Below are positions 7,701 to 16,560 of a stretch of DNA of 43,557 bases, one piece after another. Source of the DNA: a virus. The stretch covers positions 1 through 43,557 of the IMG/VR virus record IMGVR_UViG_3300032323_001396, one strand, 5' to 3'. The notes below the pieces were generated by a model, which saw only the letters and a list, made by a program, of their open reading frames with translations, searched no databases and was not told the DNA's origin. Position numbers and translations under genes: made by a program. The first letter of the stretch is position 1. Every line of letters begins with the position of its first letter.

Positions 7701-10071
7701 TAACATCTGAACCAGTATTATTAGATAAAGGTTGATCAATAAACTGAGAGAATGTAGTATTCGCAGTTGACCATGGAATTTCATCAGGATCAGTACCAGA
7801 GACAGTTAATAGTTCTATAGATTCAGAATAATTATTAGTTATTTCTACTTCTGGTTCATATCTTTCGTACTTATTTCTTTCTAAGATATGAGATTTTACA
7901 ATAAGACCAGTAGATAAATTAGAACGTGCTGGAACGTAATCCTGCACCATTTTAAATATGGAATTATCATAGTATTTTAATAATCTAATATACTCATAAA
8001 TGTTATGATAGAAATTATAATTATTAAAAAAGTTATTTTTAGTTTTGTCTAGAGCGGGATATGTGTTATTATACTGATCATTAGGATTTCCTATAAATTG
8101 ATCAATATTAAAATATCCAAGTGATGATGTAATTGTAGAATTTAATGCATCAGAAGGTGAAAATCCAAACTCTAAATTTTTTGAATTAAGTCTAGTATCA
8201 TCACTATAGTATTGTAAAGTAGTATATGGATTTAGTACTGATGCACTAATCTCTAATACAGATGTAGATCCTGTTACTTTAGTATTAAATATTTCATCAA
8301 TACCATCTGTTGTATATCTATCATATCCACCAAATTCATTGATAGTAAGAATTGATTTTGGTATACCGAAAATATTAACAATAGCTTCTATGCTTGCACG
8401 AGTACCTTTTGTTTTATAAAGATATGGTATATTGTGATAAATTCTTTTATAAATTTCCTTTTTTATATTAGCTTCTGGTAATGTTGTTAGACTAGAAGTA
8501 ACATACGTTGAAATTTTCTCAGATCCAGTTGGTGGTAGTAGACTTCCATCTTCATTAATACCAAATAGACTATAATATAGATTGTTTGATAAGTTTGTAT
8601 TAGTATATAATGTTGTACCTAAGTTAATTAAAGCGTCTGCGACTATGTCCGGAGATATACCAGTTGTAGGATTATTAGTTGCATCAAATCTATTTGTTAC
8701 ATCCTTATAATATATCCAAATATTATCAAAATGCTGCCCAATCATGTTTACAAACGTAATATAAGGCTCATTATTTGTATCATCAGAAATAAACTGAGGT
8801 ACTACATTTGTCAATAGATCCTTATTTGTAGCATCATAAAATGAAGCAGAATAAAGAATCGATAATCCAGTAGAAGTTGGCAAAGTTGTTTCAGATCCAA
8901 GCCAATTTATAGCCTGAGATGATGTTACAGAGTATAAAGAATACGGTTGTGTAGAATTAGATTTTGGCCACGCAGTAGAACCAGAACTATAGTATAAATA
9001 GTATTCGTAATTATCAAAATTAGTTGTAATACTCTCTATAGATTTCCTTAAATTGACTACAGATGATGAAATAGCCGGACTTGTTGAACTACCTACTAAT
9101 GATAATTGTTGAGATATCTGAGCGTTGTATCTTTCAATATCACTTAATTTACTTACAAAATTATTTATTCTAGATGTTGCACTAGAAAAATGAATAAAGT
9201 TACTAAAATCTGAATAGTCTACATTAATTGCTACTGCTCTATCCTGATAATAGCTCATCATTTTCTGGAATGAACTAGATATAGGAGTAGTTATAAGACT
9301 TGAATATGAATAATATGGAGTAGTCTCTCCTACTTTTTCATTACGTTTTACATTGTAATTTGGGCCTCTAAGAGCAAATTCTTGAGTAGTAACTACTGAT
9401 TCAATTTGAATATCAATATTGTATCTTGCAGATTCTGCTATTTTTTCTACAAGCCAAAGTTGATCTTTTTCATCAAAATTGCTAGGTAGTGGTTCATATA
9501 ATTTGATTAATAGATATGCGCCATCATCATCTTCTGTATATGCAACATTTGTAGCAATAATATGTTGATTATCACCAAAATTTAAATAGAAATCAGGGTA
9601 ATAATTAAGACCGGCTATATATGCTTGATATTGATTAAAACCATCTAATATCTCAATATTACTTAGGTTTTGAGAAGCAAGTTTTAATTCTGTTCTACTA
9701 ATAGAAACTTCTTTAATCCAATAAAATCTTCCATATGTAGAATTAAATAAATTTCTTAGAAAATTATATTGTATATTTAGTGTACCTCTATCATATCCAT
9801 TAGCCTCTAAATCCTTTTTAGGATCTAGCGTTATTGAACTATATAAACCAGAAACAGGATTTACTGAAGGACTTGGTATATAGTTACTTGCATTGTATAT
9901 TCTATCTAATAGAGTATCAGTCGTATCATAGATAAAATACTCTATAACATCATTTGGATCACCAAATTTAGTGTAGATAAAACTATTTGTAATTAAAGAA
10001 TTATCTTTTTCACTATAATTTTGAGATTCTACTCCTTCTCCTGTATATACTATATTTACTATCTCTGCCAT
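4729..10071 (-). CDS. Giant tail/baseplate structural protein (1780 aa)
   Basis: This is the largest protein in the window. The N-terminal third (YFIYDTTDTLLDRIYNASNY, then LDPKKDLEANGYDRGTLN) resembles large structural proteins of marine T4-like phages. Near residues 545-570, IPYLYKTKGTRASIEAIVNI followed by FGIPKSIL resembles the P2 gpI type of tail-adaptor sequence. Residues 840-1180 are a Cys-rich repeat insert, annotated separately. The C-terminal part is Ser/Tyr/Asn-rich and ends in strands such as VVILQGVKRAGKTSYGFLVP. T4 places gp7, a large wedge protein, directly after gp6; here two small genes intervene, but the size and position make a wedge or fibre-attachment role the best guess. 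The start overlaps the previous stop by one base (TAATG), which argues for coupled translation. Confidence 0.7.
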   Translation of the reverse strand: MAEIVNIVYTGEGVESQNYSEKDNSLITNSFIYTKFGDPNDVIEYFIYDTTDTLLDRIYNASNYIPSPSVNPVSGLYSSITLDPKKDLEANGYDRGTLNIQYNFLRNLFNSTYGRFYWIKEVSISRTELKLASQNLSNIEILDGFNQYQAYIAGLNYYPDFYLNFGDNQHIIATNVAYTEDDDGAYLLIKLYEPLPSNFDEKDQLWLVEKIAESARYNIDIQIESVVTTQEFALRGPNYNVKRNEKVGETTPYYSYSSLITTPISSSFQKMMSYYQDRAVAINVDYSDFSNFIHFSSATSRINNFVSKLSDIERYNAQISQQLSLVGSSTSPAISSSVVNLRKSIESITTNFDNYEYYLYYSSGSTAWPKSNSTQPYSLYSVTSSQAINWLGSETTLPTSTGLSILYSASFYDATNKDLLTNVVPQFISDDTNNEPYITFVNMIGQHFDNIWIYYKDVTNRFDATNNPTTGISPDIVADALINLGTTLYTNTNLSNNLYYSLFGINEDGSLLPPTGSEKISTYVTSSLTTLPEANIKKEIYKRIYHNIPYLYKTKGTRASIEAIVNIFGIPKSILTINEFGGYDRYTTDGIDEIFNTKVTGSTSVLEISASVLNPYTTLQYYSDDTRLNSKNLEFGFSPSDALNSTITSSLGYFNIDQFIGNPNDQYNNTYPALDKTKNNFFNNYNFYHNIYEYIRLLKYYDNSIFKMVQDYVPARSNLSTGLIVKSHILERNKYERYEPEVEITNNYSESIELLTVSGTDPDEIPWSTANTTFSQFIDQPLSNNTGSDVNYIPVKINNDYSWEKYTGEFGGSTLDIVTGDFSQIEASSMTNPGPHSGPITGCNNFVFILPSGSAYTGSYTNCNSVVQQIDTGILATNTTFNICSTNSTISIYDITLGIFLIPKTSIGLCTSSIEIPTVFYNDGATYNNVNKSVTSTRFIDAEYSYGIDIPVNMSSIVSESSCQNCNRLNCYNLTIFNQSSSLETFTYQDCNNETYVITLSGSQEAEICAKSNTLNFLYAATASLVVEQGGICGAAFSNYPYVANCKYISVENNIGPLTSSFDISYIDCTGISRTVTVSNGSITSPVCLDPDTLRIGSIFLPPVPPSDYTIFDYGFCNYPFPYTLSNFTKYCEFLNNLGTPEGAYTYKYITCAGIEESGSGVCNVPFGGFCNIPINKCVRSGSLVVTGGGGVNILTGSLSYCGFYEDPTPYTGSRTPVEIQEYNYNRTSALRSKYEGAKSISAKYNVFTKGDDSYPGYAAIDNYVGYTGLLTNVESSSYFPDQMVVKLAYFSDTSGGLNDLNLQNNNWVYMQNIYKPESIATIKQFNATQFSNQYYLDKQFKVVESGYSYQPYWYRSNADTQECYRSNYAASSGSSQQGFSSFRSRRSGTIINRQITAIGVDFPFISTGSSESSSPFSANDYQLSLVANGTVNGGNNLVPYYYEVVGSTPGTRFITGSYYNVPQDGVYDTYSKFYPYIGFSTVVIPPSGPRGTTKAATPPGFGIDIYIIKNPNTASGYLDGGTIIASGVLMGTSEPTLYKVEASTTTYLNKNDRIFTKVVIRDWTMMTYGINDWPAGYTQSLVNAFEFYSATELTNLEGNYCIPINDSAFNLFSSSYSASSSILPITKPMSVYFNISGSTTYVPEITSSLYPLLGDVNYSTEIEPGDFIILYYNGKDLGMDGPQVYPISRRVIDIIDDGTQKSIQVYPNMPPYILAANINDYQKIAFIKKQPDESVVILQGVKRAGKTSYGFLVPQDIDPYILQNINTLQSSIQSQILDY
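6530..7555 (-). repeat. Four degenerate Cys-rich beta repeats inside the 1780-aa protein
   Basis: Between residues about 840 and 1180, units open with a Cys followed by a strand (CNNFVFIL, CYNLTIFNQ, CKYISVEN, CEFLNNLG), then reach Y-x-x-C or similar in mid-unit (YTNC, YQDC, YIDC, YITC), and close with a later Cys (FNICST, EICAKSN, PVCLDPD, GVCNVP). Spacing between openings is about 75-130 residues. The diverged repeats are visible at protein level only. The Cys pairs could form disulfides or bind metal in the mature virion. Confidence 0.65.
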
Positions 10072-10409
10072 TATGTTAATTGTGAGATGTTAAGAAATGT
10101 TGATGAAATCTCAACCAACTGTTCTCTTAATGAATTAATTTCTTCTATTAGTGCTTCTTTTTCTTGATCTATTACTGATCCTCCTACATACTCTGTACTT
10201 CTTACTATCAAATAATTATGAGAATTTATTGAACCTGAAATAGGTATATCAAAAAATAACTCATCGTAGTATCTAAAAAAGTCAGCTACAGTTACTATTG
10301 GTTGATCTATTACAGGAACTGGTGTGACTAATTCGGTAAAATTAGTATCTATTACTTTTTTGTAAGTATTAATGCCCCTAACTGTTTTAGTAAATTGTAC
10401 TTCTTCCAT
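10071..10409 (-). CDS. Small hypothetical structural-operon protein (112 aa)
   Basis: I do not recognise this family. The first half, MEEVQFTKTVRGINTYKKVI and the following PVPVIDQPIVTVADFFRYYD, looks mixed alpha/beta. The last 30 residues (EKEALIEEINSLREQLVEIS) show a heptad-like spacing of Leu/Ile that predicts a short coiled coil. Its stop shares one base with the start of the 1780-aa gene, so the two are probably made in a fixed ratio and may interact. It sits between a DNRLRE-like protein and the giant protein in the operon that also makes gp25 and gp6, which suggests a small baseplate or fibre-joining part. That function is inference from context. Confidence 0.7.
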   Translation of the reverse strand: MEEVQFTKTVRGINTYKKVIDTNFTELVTPVPVIDQPIVTVADFFRYYDELFFDIPISGSINSHNYLIVRSTEYVGGSVIDQEKEALIEEINSLREQLVEISSTFLNISQLT

Positions 10410-10412
10410 TGT

Positions 10413-11510
10413 CTATCTTACTAATTTAAACATATTATTGTTATCTATATCAACAATCTCCCCAGTTGCTAAATTAGTTTTAACTAATATTTTATAAAAT
10501 CTCTCTGGTTCTAGTCCATTCATGTAAATTGAAAAATAAGAACCATTAGAGTCGCAACTTATTTTAGTATAAATAGTGTCAAAGTCAATTACTCTCTCGC
10601 CTGTTTTTACATCTTCTAAAGCCCAATAAGAAGAACTTGGTAATGCTTTGTTTGTAGTGTATATTGATGATGTTACAAATGCTCTAGTTGGATATTTATC
10701 TCTTGCGTTTACTCTGAAAATATATTTGCCAGTATCATTTTTAAATATGCCAGCATTATTTCCTAGTGTTATAACTGTATTAGAGTTTGATACTACTGAA
10801 AGACTTCCTGTATTATAAACAGCATCATTCCATTTAAATTCTAATGTAGGAGGATATATTGTATGAGTATCAATACTAAAGAAACTTAAACCAATAAAGC
10901 TTCCACTATTTCTTTCTATTGCAAGAGGATGCTTAATTATAAAACCATAGTTATTTCCTGATCCAGTTAACCAATTAGATACTATCGGTGTTACATCTAC
11001 ATTAATATCTTTATTAGCTTTATAATCAAAAGATTGAGTAGAGAATAAGCCTGTCCATGATCCACCACCCGGAGTATTAAAATATTGAGATCCTATCCAG
11101 TTAGTAATAGATCCTGTAGGGCTATAAGACGATGTAGTATACCAACAAACTCCATTTTTAGTAGGAGGATCGTCCATGAACTTACCAGTTCCCATATCCC
11201 AAGATTGAGAAACTTGTCTTACTTCAATTGAATATACAGTGTTTAAATTTGAAGCATTGGCTAAATATAATCTTAAGTTCGATGCCCAAGTAGAGCCGCT
11301 AACTAATGAATATCCTAATTGTAAATCACTATCATTGAATTTAATAACCGCTCTTCTAATATCATCAGAAGTACCTTCAGATAATATACTAGATGGTACC
11401 TCACTATTTTTAGAAGCTATTTCTAAGATCTCATCTAGTCCTGTATTATCTTCAGGATTCGCTGAATAGAGTGTTGCATCAGCCGATGCAAATATTTTAT
11501 ATACTGCCAT
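10413..11510 (-). CDS. DNRLRE-like structural protein (365 aa)
   Basis: The N-terminus (AVYKIFASADATLYS then NTGLDEILEIAS) and an internal VDVTPIVSNWLTGSGNNYGF at about residues 170-190 followed by IIKHP match the pattern of DNRLRE-type beta-sandwich domains. In those, a chain of surface strands leads to a V-x-x-W-x-x-G-x-x-NYGF motif. The C-terminal 110 residues, including YIFRVNARDKYPTRAF and FYKILVKTNLATGEIVDI, look like a further beta domain. DNRLRE domains occur on extracellular and cell-surface proteins, and in phages on tail or fibre proteins. The gene lies directly after gp6, in the place where T4 has other wedge and fibre-socket genes. A baseplate-periphery role is inferred; adhesion is an alternative. 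Confidence 0.65.
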   Translation of the reverse strand: MAVYKIFASADATLYSANPEDNTGLDEILEIASKNSEVPSSILSEGTSDDIRRAVIKFNDSDLQLGYSLVSGSTWASNLRLYLANASNLNTVYSIEVRQVSQSWDMGTGKFMDDPPTKNGVCWYTTSSYSPTGSITNWIGSQYFNTPGGGSWTGLFSTQSFDYKANKDINVDVTPIVSNWLTGSGNNYGFIIKHPLAIERNSGSFIGLSFFSIDTHTIYPPTLEFKWNDAVYNTGSLSVVSNSNTVITLGNNAGIFKNDTGKYIFRVNARDKYPTRAFVTSSIYTTNKALPSSSYWALEDVKTGERVIDFDTIYTKISCDSNGSYFSIYMNGLEPERFYKILVKTNLATGEIVDIDNNNMFKLVR

Positions 11511-11519
11511 TTTATTTAA

Positions 11520-13355
11520 TTATAAAGTTACTATACGACCTTGAATATCTGTATTTGGATACTTAACTTCAAATATTGAAGGATCTAATGAAGGGTATAT
11601 TACATTATCATTTGTTGCACCCGGTATATCATAACTATATTTAGAATATCCTTTTGATACATCAGATAAATTACTGATAGCTATATTTTTAACAGTTTGA
11701 ACTCCTTCTACTCTATCAATAATTGTATATAGATCTGATAGAATAATTGGCTCATTTATTTGCCAATTATTAATATTAAAGAAGCTTTGAACAGCTGATA
11801 GTGTTCTTGTTAACACATCTTGCGCATTGTAATTTGGTCTTAATACAATATCATAATTTACTCCTATATTAATAATGTATGCCGGTTTAATATTGATAGC
11901 ATCAGTTAGCATTCTATAGTTTTGTATATAGTTACTAATGTTTTTAATTAAACTATTAGAAGGATCTGCTAAGTTACCATTACTATCTAAACCTAAAACG
12001 TATAGACTTACTAAAATAGGATCTCTATCAGCTGGATTGTTTGCTTGGTAGCTTGCAAATGTTACATCATCACTAGTTACATATGCTTTAGAAACTTTAC
12101 CATATTCTCCAGGCATGCTTAGTGTTCTTGCTAAATAGTCTTCTTGAGTTACTGCTCTATATTGAGTAGCAAACTCTCCCATAGCATTCATTCTAATCTC
12201 TTCGATAGTATCACCATCGCCTCCACCAGAAGCCGGATTTGGGTTATTTACTACTACAGTATTTTGATAACTTGTATTAACACCTGTAACAGTAAATGAT
12301 CCAACGGATGTTAGTTGATTGGCTAAAACGTTATCAGCAGCTCCACCTGCAACTAAATAAGAAAATGTTATAGTTGTATTACTTGGAGCAAGTCCATATG
12401 TTTGAGTAGTTACGAAGTTTGTAGGATCAAAAGCGGTACCCATTTGACTAAGACCGCCGCCAGTAAGACCTACGCTAACTGAATTTGGGTTAGGAATATA
12501 TGATGTATCAGTATTTGAATTAATACCAGATCCAAATTCTATAGATAGAGTATTATTTGATAAAAATCTTGATGTAAATCTTCTTGGAACTGATACTTTT
12601 TGTAGCATATAAGGCACCTGATTATTATCAGACATTGAATTCAATGAACCAGTTATAATAAAGTCTTGAGCCAAATAAGGTACCTCATACCAATTATTAC
12701 CAGAAGAGTCTACAGCTGATACTATTGATACTATATTAGAATCATTTAATGTTACAGTAGTAAATCTTTCAGACGCTCCAAATGTATATGATGTTGTTTT
12801 TAGTTGACCAGATATAGCCTGAGCAGATTTTTGAAGTAAATACGATTGAGGTACGCCATTAACGTCTACTTCATATACAGATACATTTGTAGGGTTTAAT
12901 GATGAAGATATTGTAAAGTCTACTTTTTCAGGCACATAAAAAGCAGTATTAGAATTTATATTTGATTTAACTTGTAAACCAGGTTGTATAACTAACGCAT
13001 AGTCAAAATCAGGAATTTGATTACCGCCAACTGTTTTTGCTGGTATTTGTTGGTATACGTCTAGATCTACAATAGCACTAGAGATAACTTTTGGTCTATA
13101 ACCAAGCATATATGCTAAAGTATATAGATTGTTATTTTGTTTGGCATATTGAACAAAAGTCTCTTGTATTTGATTATCTAAATAAAAAGACAATACATCT
13201 CCGACATAAGAAGCCATTTCAATAAACATACTACCGGGAGATGCTTGACTGAAATCAGTATATGTAGTAGGATAATATGCTTTTGCATACTCTATTAAAT
13301 CGCCTCTAAATGAGTCAAAATTCTTATTTATGTAATTAATTGTCTTGTTTGACAT
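11520..13355 (-). CDS. 6: Baseplate wedge protein, T4 gp6-like (611 aa)
   Basis: The N-terminal third has the hallmark of the gp6/gpJ family: FDSFRGDLIEYAKAYYP, then SPGSMFIEMASYVGDVLSFY near residues 40-60. A second family mark, GGGDGDTIEEIRMNA then QYRAVTQEDYLA, lies around 375-405. Length (611 aa) is close to T4 gp6 (660 aa). In T4, gp6 dimers form the inner ring of the baseplate, binding gp25, gp53 and gp7 and changing shape when the tail contracts. It follows gp25 by 10 nt, as a unit of baseplate wedge genes. I am confident of the family. The exact boundaries of the dimerisation and needle-facing parts cannot be seen without structural modelling. Confidence 0.92.
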   Translation of the reverse strand: MSNKTINYINKNFDSFRGDLIEYAKAYYPTTYTDFSQASPGSMFIEMASYVGDVLSFYLDNQIQETFVQYAKQNNNLYTLAYMLGYRPKVISSAIVDLDVYQQIPAKTVGGNQIPDFDYALVIQPGLQVKSNINSNTAFYVPEKVDFTISSSLNPTNVSVYEVDVNGVPQSYLLQKSAQAISGQLKTTSYTFGASERFTTVTLNDSNIVSIVSAVDSSGNNWYEVPYLAQDFIITGSLNSMSDNNQVPYMLQKVSVPRRFTSRFLSNNTLSIEFGSGINSNTDTSYIPNPNSVSVGLTGGGLSQMGTAFDPTNFVTTQTYGLAPSNTTITFSYLVAGGAADNVLANQLTSVGSFTVTGVNTSYQNTVVVNNPNPASGGGDGDTIEEIRMNAMGEFATQYRAVTQEDYLARTLSMPGEYGKVSKAYVTSDDVTFASYQANNPADRDPILVSLYVLGLDSNGNLADPSNSLIKNISNYIQNYRMLTDAINIKPAYIINIGVNYDIVLRPNYNAQDVLTRTLSAVQSFFNINNWQINEPIILSDLYTIIDRVEGVQTVKNIAISNLSDVSKGYSKYSYDIPGATNDNVIYPSLDPSIFEVKYPNTDIQGRIVTL

Positions 13356-13365
13356 GTTTATATTT

Positions 13366-13779
13366 TTATGCGTTTTGTATTTTTAAAACTAGACTATCGA
13401 TTGATTTGATATTTCTTAAAGAGTATGTTAATTCAACAGAAATAGAGTTATCATCTGGGTTACCCTGGATGCTCAAAGAGTTAACTAAAACATTAGGAAA
13501 GTATGATTCTATCTGATTAGAAATAGTAGCCTTAAGGCTATCTAGATCTGTTTCTGTGATCTGTTCAAATAGTCTTGATCTAAGACCTGCTCCGAAATTA
13601 GGATTAAATGGCCTTTCTCTTGTATCAGTCAACATAAAATTGATGATATTATACTTAGTTTGTTCTAATGTAGTGTATACAGATGTAAATACATTGGGTG
13701 CACTAAAAGGTATTGCTACCCCTAAGGCAGTAGATGGTCTAAGATCTGCTATTGGAATTTGAACTAAGTTATATGCCAT
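13366..13779 (-). CDS. 25: Baseplate wedge protein, T4 gp25-like (137 aa)
   Basis: A central segment, LTDTRERPFNPNFGAGLRS at about residues 50-70, holds the E-x-P-F-x-P-x-F-G core that defines the gp25/GPW family. LFEQITETDLDSLKATISN follows, then a hydrophobic C-terminal strand pair. T4 gp25 is 132 aa. The family has a lysozyme-like label in databases, but in T4 it joins the tube/sheath initiation layer to gp6 and is not a cell-wall enzyme. It lies immediately upstream of gp6 and one base after the 153-aa gene, the classic pairing seen across contractile systems. Start codon and length agree with the family. Confidence 0.93.
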   Translation of the reverse strand: MAYNLVQIPIADLRPSTALGVAIPFSAPNVFTSVYTTLEQTKYNIINFMLTDTRERPFNPNFGAGLRSRLFEQITETDLDSLKATISNQIESYFPNVLVNSLSIQGNPDDNSISVELTYSLRNIKSIDSLVLKIQNA

Positions 13780-13780
13780 T

Positions 13781-14242
13781 TTACTTTATATCTCCTTGTT
13801 GTAATAATTTATCCATTAAACCATTAAAATCTGGTACAGCATTAACGGTAACCGCTTCAATACTACCAGCACCTCTAGCTGTAGATAGCATATCTTGAAC
13901 TGTTCCTACTCTATCTACAGCTGGTTGGAATACCATTGATGGATGTTGATCTCCCATGCTTGAACCAAATTGCATAGCATCATCACTTGTCATGCTAATA
14001 AAAGTTTCATTTAAAAGACTTGATATTGGATCATTGCTATTAAATGGCATTTGTTTTGGTTTACTTGTTTTGGGTTGATTTAATGTCAATGGAACGCCAT
14101 ACATATCTTCAACTGCTTCTTTTATTTTAGATTTTTTTTCAACAGGTTGCACATTTTCCTTAAGCATTTTGGGTAATTCTTCTCGAATTGCCTCAAGACA
14201 TGCTTCTTTTATTAGTTTTTTTAGTAATTGTGACTTTGTCAT
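13781..14242 (-). CDS. Hypothetical protein with a Lys/Glu-rich helical N-terminus (153 aa)
   Basis: I do not recognise the family. The first 30 residues (MTKSQLLKKLIKEACLEAIR then EELPKMLKEN) form an amphipathic helix containing LIKE|A, which fits the (I/L)-x-E rule of T4 gp21 cleavage. The middle is Lys/Glu-rich and probably flexible. The C-terminal half has SMGDQHPSMVFQPAVD and a short helix ending in MDKLLQQGDIK. It is the first gene behind the promoter element at 14247-14256, only 4 nt upstream, so any mRNA from that element would be nearly or fully leaderless. It heads the gp25-gp6 operon. A baseplate-assembly role or an internal head protein are both possible. Confidence 0.68.
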   Translation of the reverse strand: MTKSQLLKKLIKEACLEAIREELPKMLKENVQPVEKKSKIKEAVEDMYGVPLTLNQPKTSKPKQMPFNSNDPISSLLNETFISMTSDDAMQFGSSMGDQHPSMVFQPAVDRVGTVQDMLSTARGAGSIEAVTVNAVPDFNGLMDKLLQQGDIK

Positions 14243-14246
14243 ATGT

Positions 14247-14256
14247 TATAAATATC
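14247..14256 (-). promoter_or_regulatory. Putative late promoter element GATATTTATA (minus strand)
   Basis: On the minus strand the element is GATATTTATA and ends only 4 nt before the ATG at 14242. It separates the 618-aa gene from the gp25-gp6 cluster. The very short gap implies a leaderless or nearly leaderless message if the element is a -10 type box. Confidence 0.58.
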
Positions 14257-14265
14257 TTTTAATTA

Positions 14266-16122
14266 TTATTTTCTTGACGATTGTAGATTTGATTTTAGTT
14301 TTTCTTTACTTTGACTCATTGATTTCCTAATTCTTTCTCTTAATTTTTTTCCACCTTTTAATTTATTAATAAATGCATTTAGTCCTAATCCATCATTTTC
14401 ATCTTCATTATCAGGAGAATCTAGATAGGTTTGATCCTCAATATCCTCTAGTGTAATTTCATTACTACCTAAAATAAGCAATGAGTCAGTAATAACATTT
14501 AATTCAGCATCAGTAAATAAACCTACAGGATTTTTAATTAGGTTTTTTTGTATTAGTAATAATTTTACTTCTGATATTATAACATTATCATCTGATGCAA
14601 ATGTGGCTGTAGATTGTACTACCGCTATACCATCACTATTTAAAGCAATACCGAATCTTCTAGGTCTTACTGTTAATTGTACAGCTGGATCAGCTATTTT
14701 TTCTGTTAATATTTCAATAGTATATCCAAAATAAGACCTACTTTTAGCAAATTCTTTATTTCTATAATTTTCTGTAAATGCTTTAATCTCATTATTAGCT
14801 TGTTCAATTTCTAGTATATCATTTTGAATAGAAATCATTACTGGATCACGCGCTTCATTACTGTTTCTATCGCATGACATCAGATTGTCTACTATTTGTT
14901 TTAAATTAGATAGTAATAAATCTATAGCAGAAGTTATACCCTCTAAAAGAGATACTATTATAGCAACTATTTTATTTATCGAATTTAAAATTCTTATAGT
15001 AATTTCTGATTTTTTTAATAGTTTTTGATACTTAGCAGCTTGAGTTGTAGTAACACCAGACGTTGTTACCATATTTGGTAATGGCAATATTAATAAAAAA
15101 TTAAGTATTATCTTAAAAATTTTTACTACTATTATTAAAATTCTAATTAGTGATTGTATTCCTCTTAATGCTTTTACAGTCTCTCTTAATACAGCTATTA
15201 TGGGTTTTAGTGCCTTGGCTATTTGAGAAACAACCCTATTTAATTTCTCAGGGTCAATATTATCAACACCCAATTTATCAATAGCTTCATATGTTGCGGG
15301 CGGTAATGCTCTTAGTGCAAGTGCTACAAGACTTGCTGGTGATGATAAACCTTGTATTAATACACAAATTTGTCTAACCGCTGCTACTTTTTTCCTAAAC
15401 TTATCAATATTTTCTTTATCAGCATTACTTATTGTTAATCTATCTGATAACCATCTTACAGAATCTTCAATAAAATTATTAAACTGACTTGTTTGAGGAA
15501 AATTACTTTTTATAACTTCATCCCCTAAATAGTTAGGACCGCCTAGTTCTATAAGCTCAGGTGCTACTGTTCTTATTAGATTAGTTATTTGGCTAGCTGG
15601 ATCAGATGTAACGGCATATGCTGCTTCAAAAGCATCAATTAAAACTTGTATATCATATGCTTTTCTTTGTATTTTCCAAAGAGGATCATTTGGAGGAGGA
15701 TCTGCATTAGGATTAAAACCAGCACCTTGTATTCCATTTGCTAAATTCTGAATCGTTTGTATAATAGAACAAAGATCTAAAGAAGCAAGTAGACCAGTTA
15801 AATATACTAGACCTAGATCCAGTGGATTAGTAGACTTTGCACCTTTTTTGGCTCCTTTTTTACCGAGAAGTAAACCAGATACAGCATCACGTATACCTTT
15901 AACTATTTTTTTCCAAAGACTATTAAATACTTTGCCAGTTCCTTTTGCATTAGTTTCTCCGGCATCTTGTAAATTTTTTTTTATTTTTTCATAGCCGGCA
16001 AAAAATCTTTTTATTTTTGTTATCTCTCTACGTAATTGCCCTAGGGTGGTATTGTCTTGTTCTCTATTCGCACTAGATTCTATAGCGTCAAGTTCATCAA
16101 TAAATTTTTTATTATCAGGCAT
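14266..16122 (-). CDS. Large helical, partly hydrophobic structural protein (618 aa)
   Basis: The N-terminal part is helical and basic (RREITKIKRFFAGYEKIKKN, then LLLGKKGAKKGAKST). The centre, about residues 300-410, is very rich in Ile, Leu and Val, for example IRILIIVVKIFKIILNFLLI and the later IVAIIVSLLEGITSAIDLLL, which could form membrane-inserting or bundled helices. The C-terminal third is more soluble and ends in a Lys/Arg/Ser tail. I do not know a named family for it. Its neighbours are the spike-like and OB-type hub proteins on one side and gp25/gp6 on the other, so a baseplate-hub or tape-measure-related role is plausible. A tape measure would usually be longer and more repetitive. 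Context, not sequence identity, supports this. Confidence 0.6.
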   Translation of the reverse strand: MPDNKKFIDELDAIESSANREQDNTTLGQLRREITKIKRFFAGYEKIKKNLQDAGETNAKGTGKVFNSLWKKIVKGIRDAVSGLLLGKKGAKKGAKSTNPLDLGLVYLTGLLASLDLCSIIQTIQNLANGIQGAGFNPNADPPPNDPLWKIQRKAYDIQVLIDAFEAAYAVTSDPASQITNLIRTVAPELIELGGPNYLGDEVIKSNFPQTSQFNNFIEDSVRWLSDRLTISNADKENIDKFRKKVAAVRQICVLIQGLSSPASLVALALRALPPATYEAIDKLGVDNIDPEKLNRVVSQIAKALKPIIAVLRETVKALRGIQSLIRILIIVVKIFKIILNFLLILPLPNMVTTSGVTTTQAAKYQKLLKKSEITIRILNSINKIVAIIVSLLEGITSAIDLLLSNLKQIVDNLMSCDRNSNEARDPVMISIQNDILEIEQANNEIKAFTENYRNKEFAKSRSYFGYTIEILTEKIADPAVQLTVRPRRFGIALNSDGIAVVQSTATFASDDNVIISEVKLLLIQKNLIKNPVGLFTDAELNVITDSLLILGSNEITLEDIEDQTYLDSPDNEDENDGLGLNAFINKLKGGKKLRERIRKSMSQSKEKLKSNLQSSRK

Positions 16123-16123
16123 T

Positions 16124-16558
16124 TTATAATGTATATGTTTTTTTTGATAAAATATTCTCTATTGCTGCCGCTGCATTATCAGTAGCTTGTACCAATGATT
16201 CACCTGATACTTTTATATCATCAAAAGAATCAGAAACTGCTTCTTCTGAAGTTCCATCAGCTTTACTAAGAGCGACTGCGACAACTTGTAATGCCTGTAT
16301 CAACTCGTCTAATAATTCTGATAATTCTAATCCTAAAACAAGTGGCTGGCCGAGATCTTTAGCATTTAAACCCAGTTCTATTAACGGTGCACTTATCTTC
16401 AATGCTTCATTAGACTCAACATTAATAGTACCAGTTGATGATAAACATACAGTTGCTTTTCCAAAAAGATATATTCCATCTTTTCTAGAGTGTAATGTAA
16501 CTCTATCTGATGTAATAATACACTGGTTGCCTAAATATGGAAATTGTGGTTTAATCAT
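16124..16558 (-). CDS. Putative baseplate spike/needle protein (144 aa)
   Basis: The first half consists of short alternating strands (CIITSDRVTLHSRKDGIYLF, then GKATVCLSSTGTINVES and LKISAPLIELG) that resemble the stacked beta-helix turns of T4 gp5 C-terminal needle or VgrG-type spikes. The second half is a helical segment rich in Leu and Ala (LSELLDELIQALQVVAVAL). It lies 2 nt after the OB-type protein, so the pair could together replace the single T4 gp5 chain (OB domain, then needle). No lysozyme domain is present in either. The family pattern is one I associate with marine T4-like phages. The assignment to the spike is likely but not certain. Confidence 0.62.
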   Translation of the reverse strand: MIKPQFPYLGNQCIITSDRVTLHSRKDGIYLFGKATVCLSSTGTINVESNEALKISAPLIELGLNAKDLGQPLVLGLELSELLDELIQALQVVAVALSKADGTSEEAVSDSFDDIKVSGESLVQATDNAAAAIENILSKKTYTL

Positions 16559-16560
16559 GA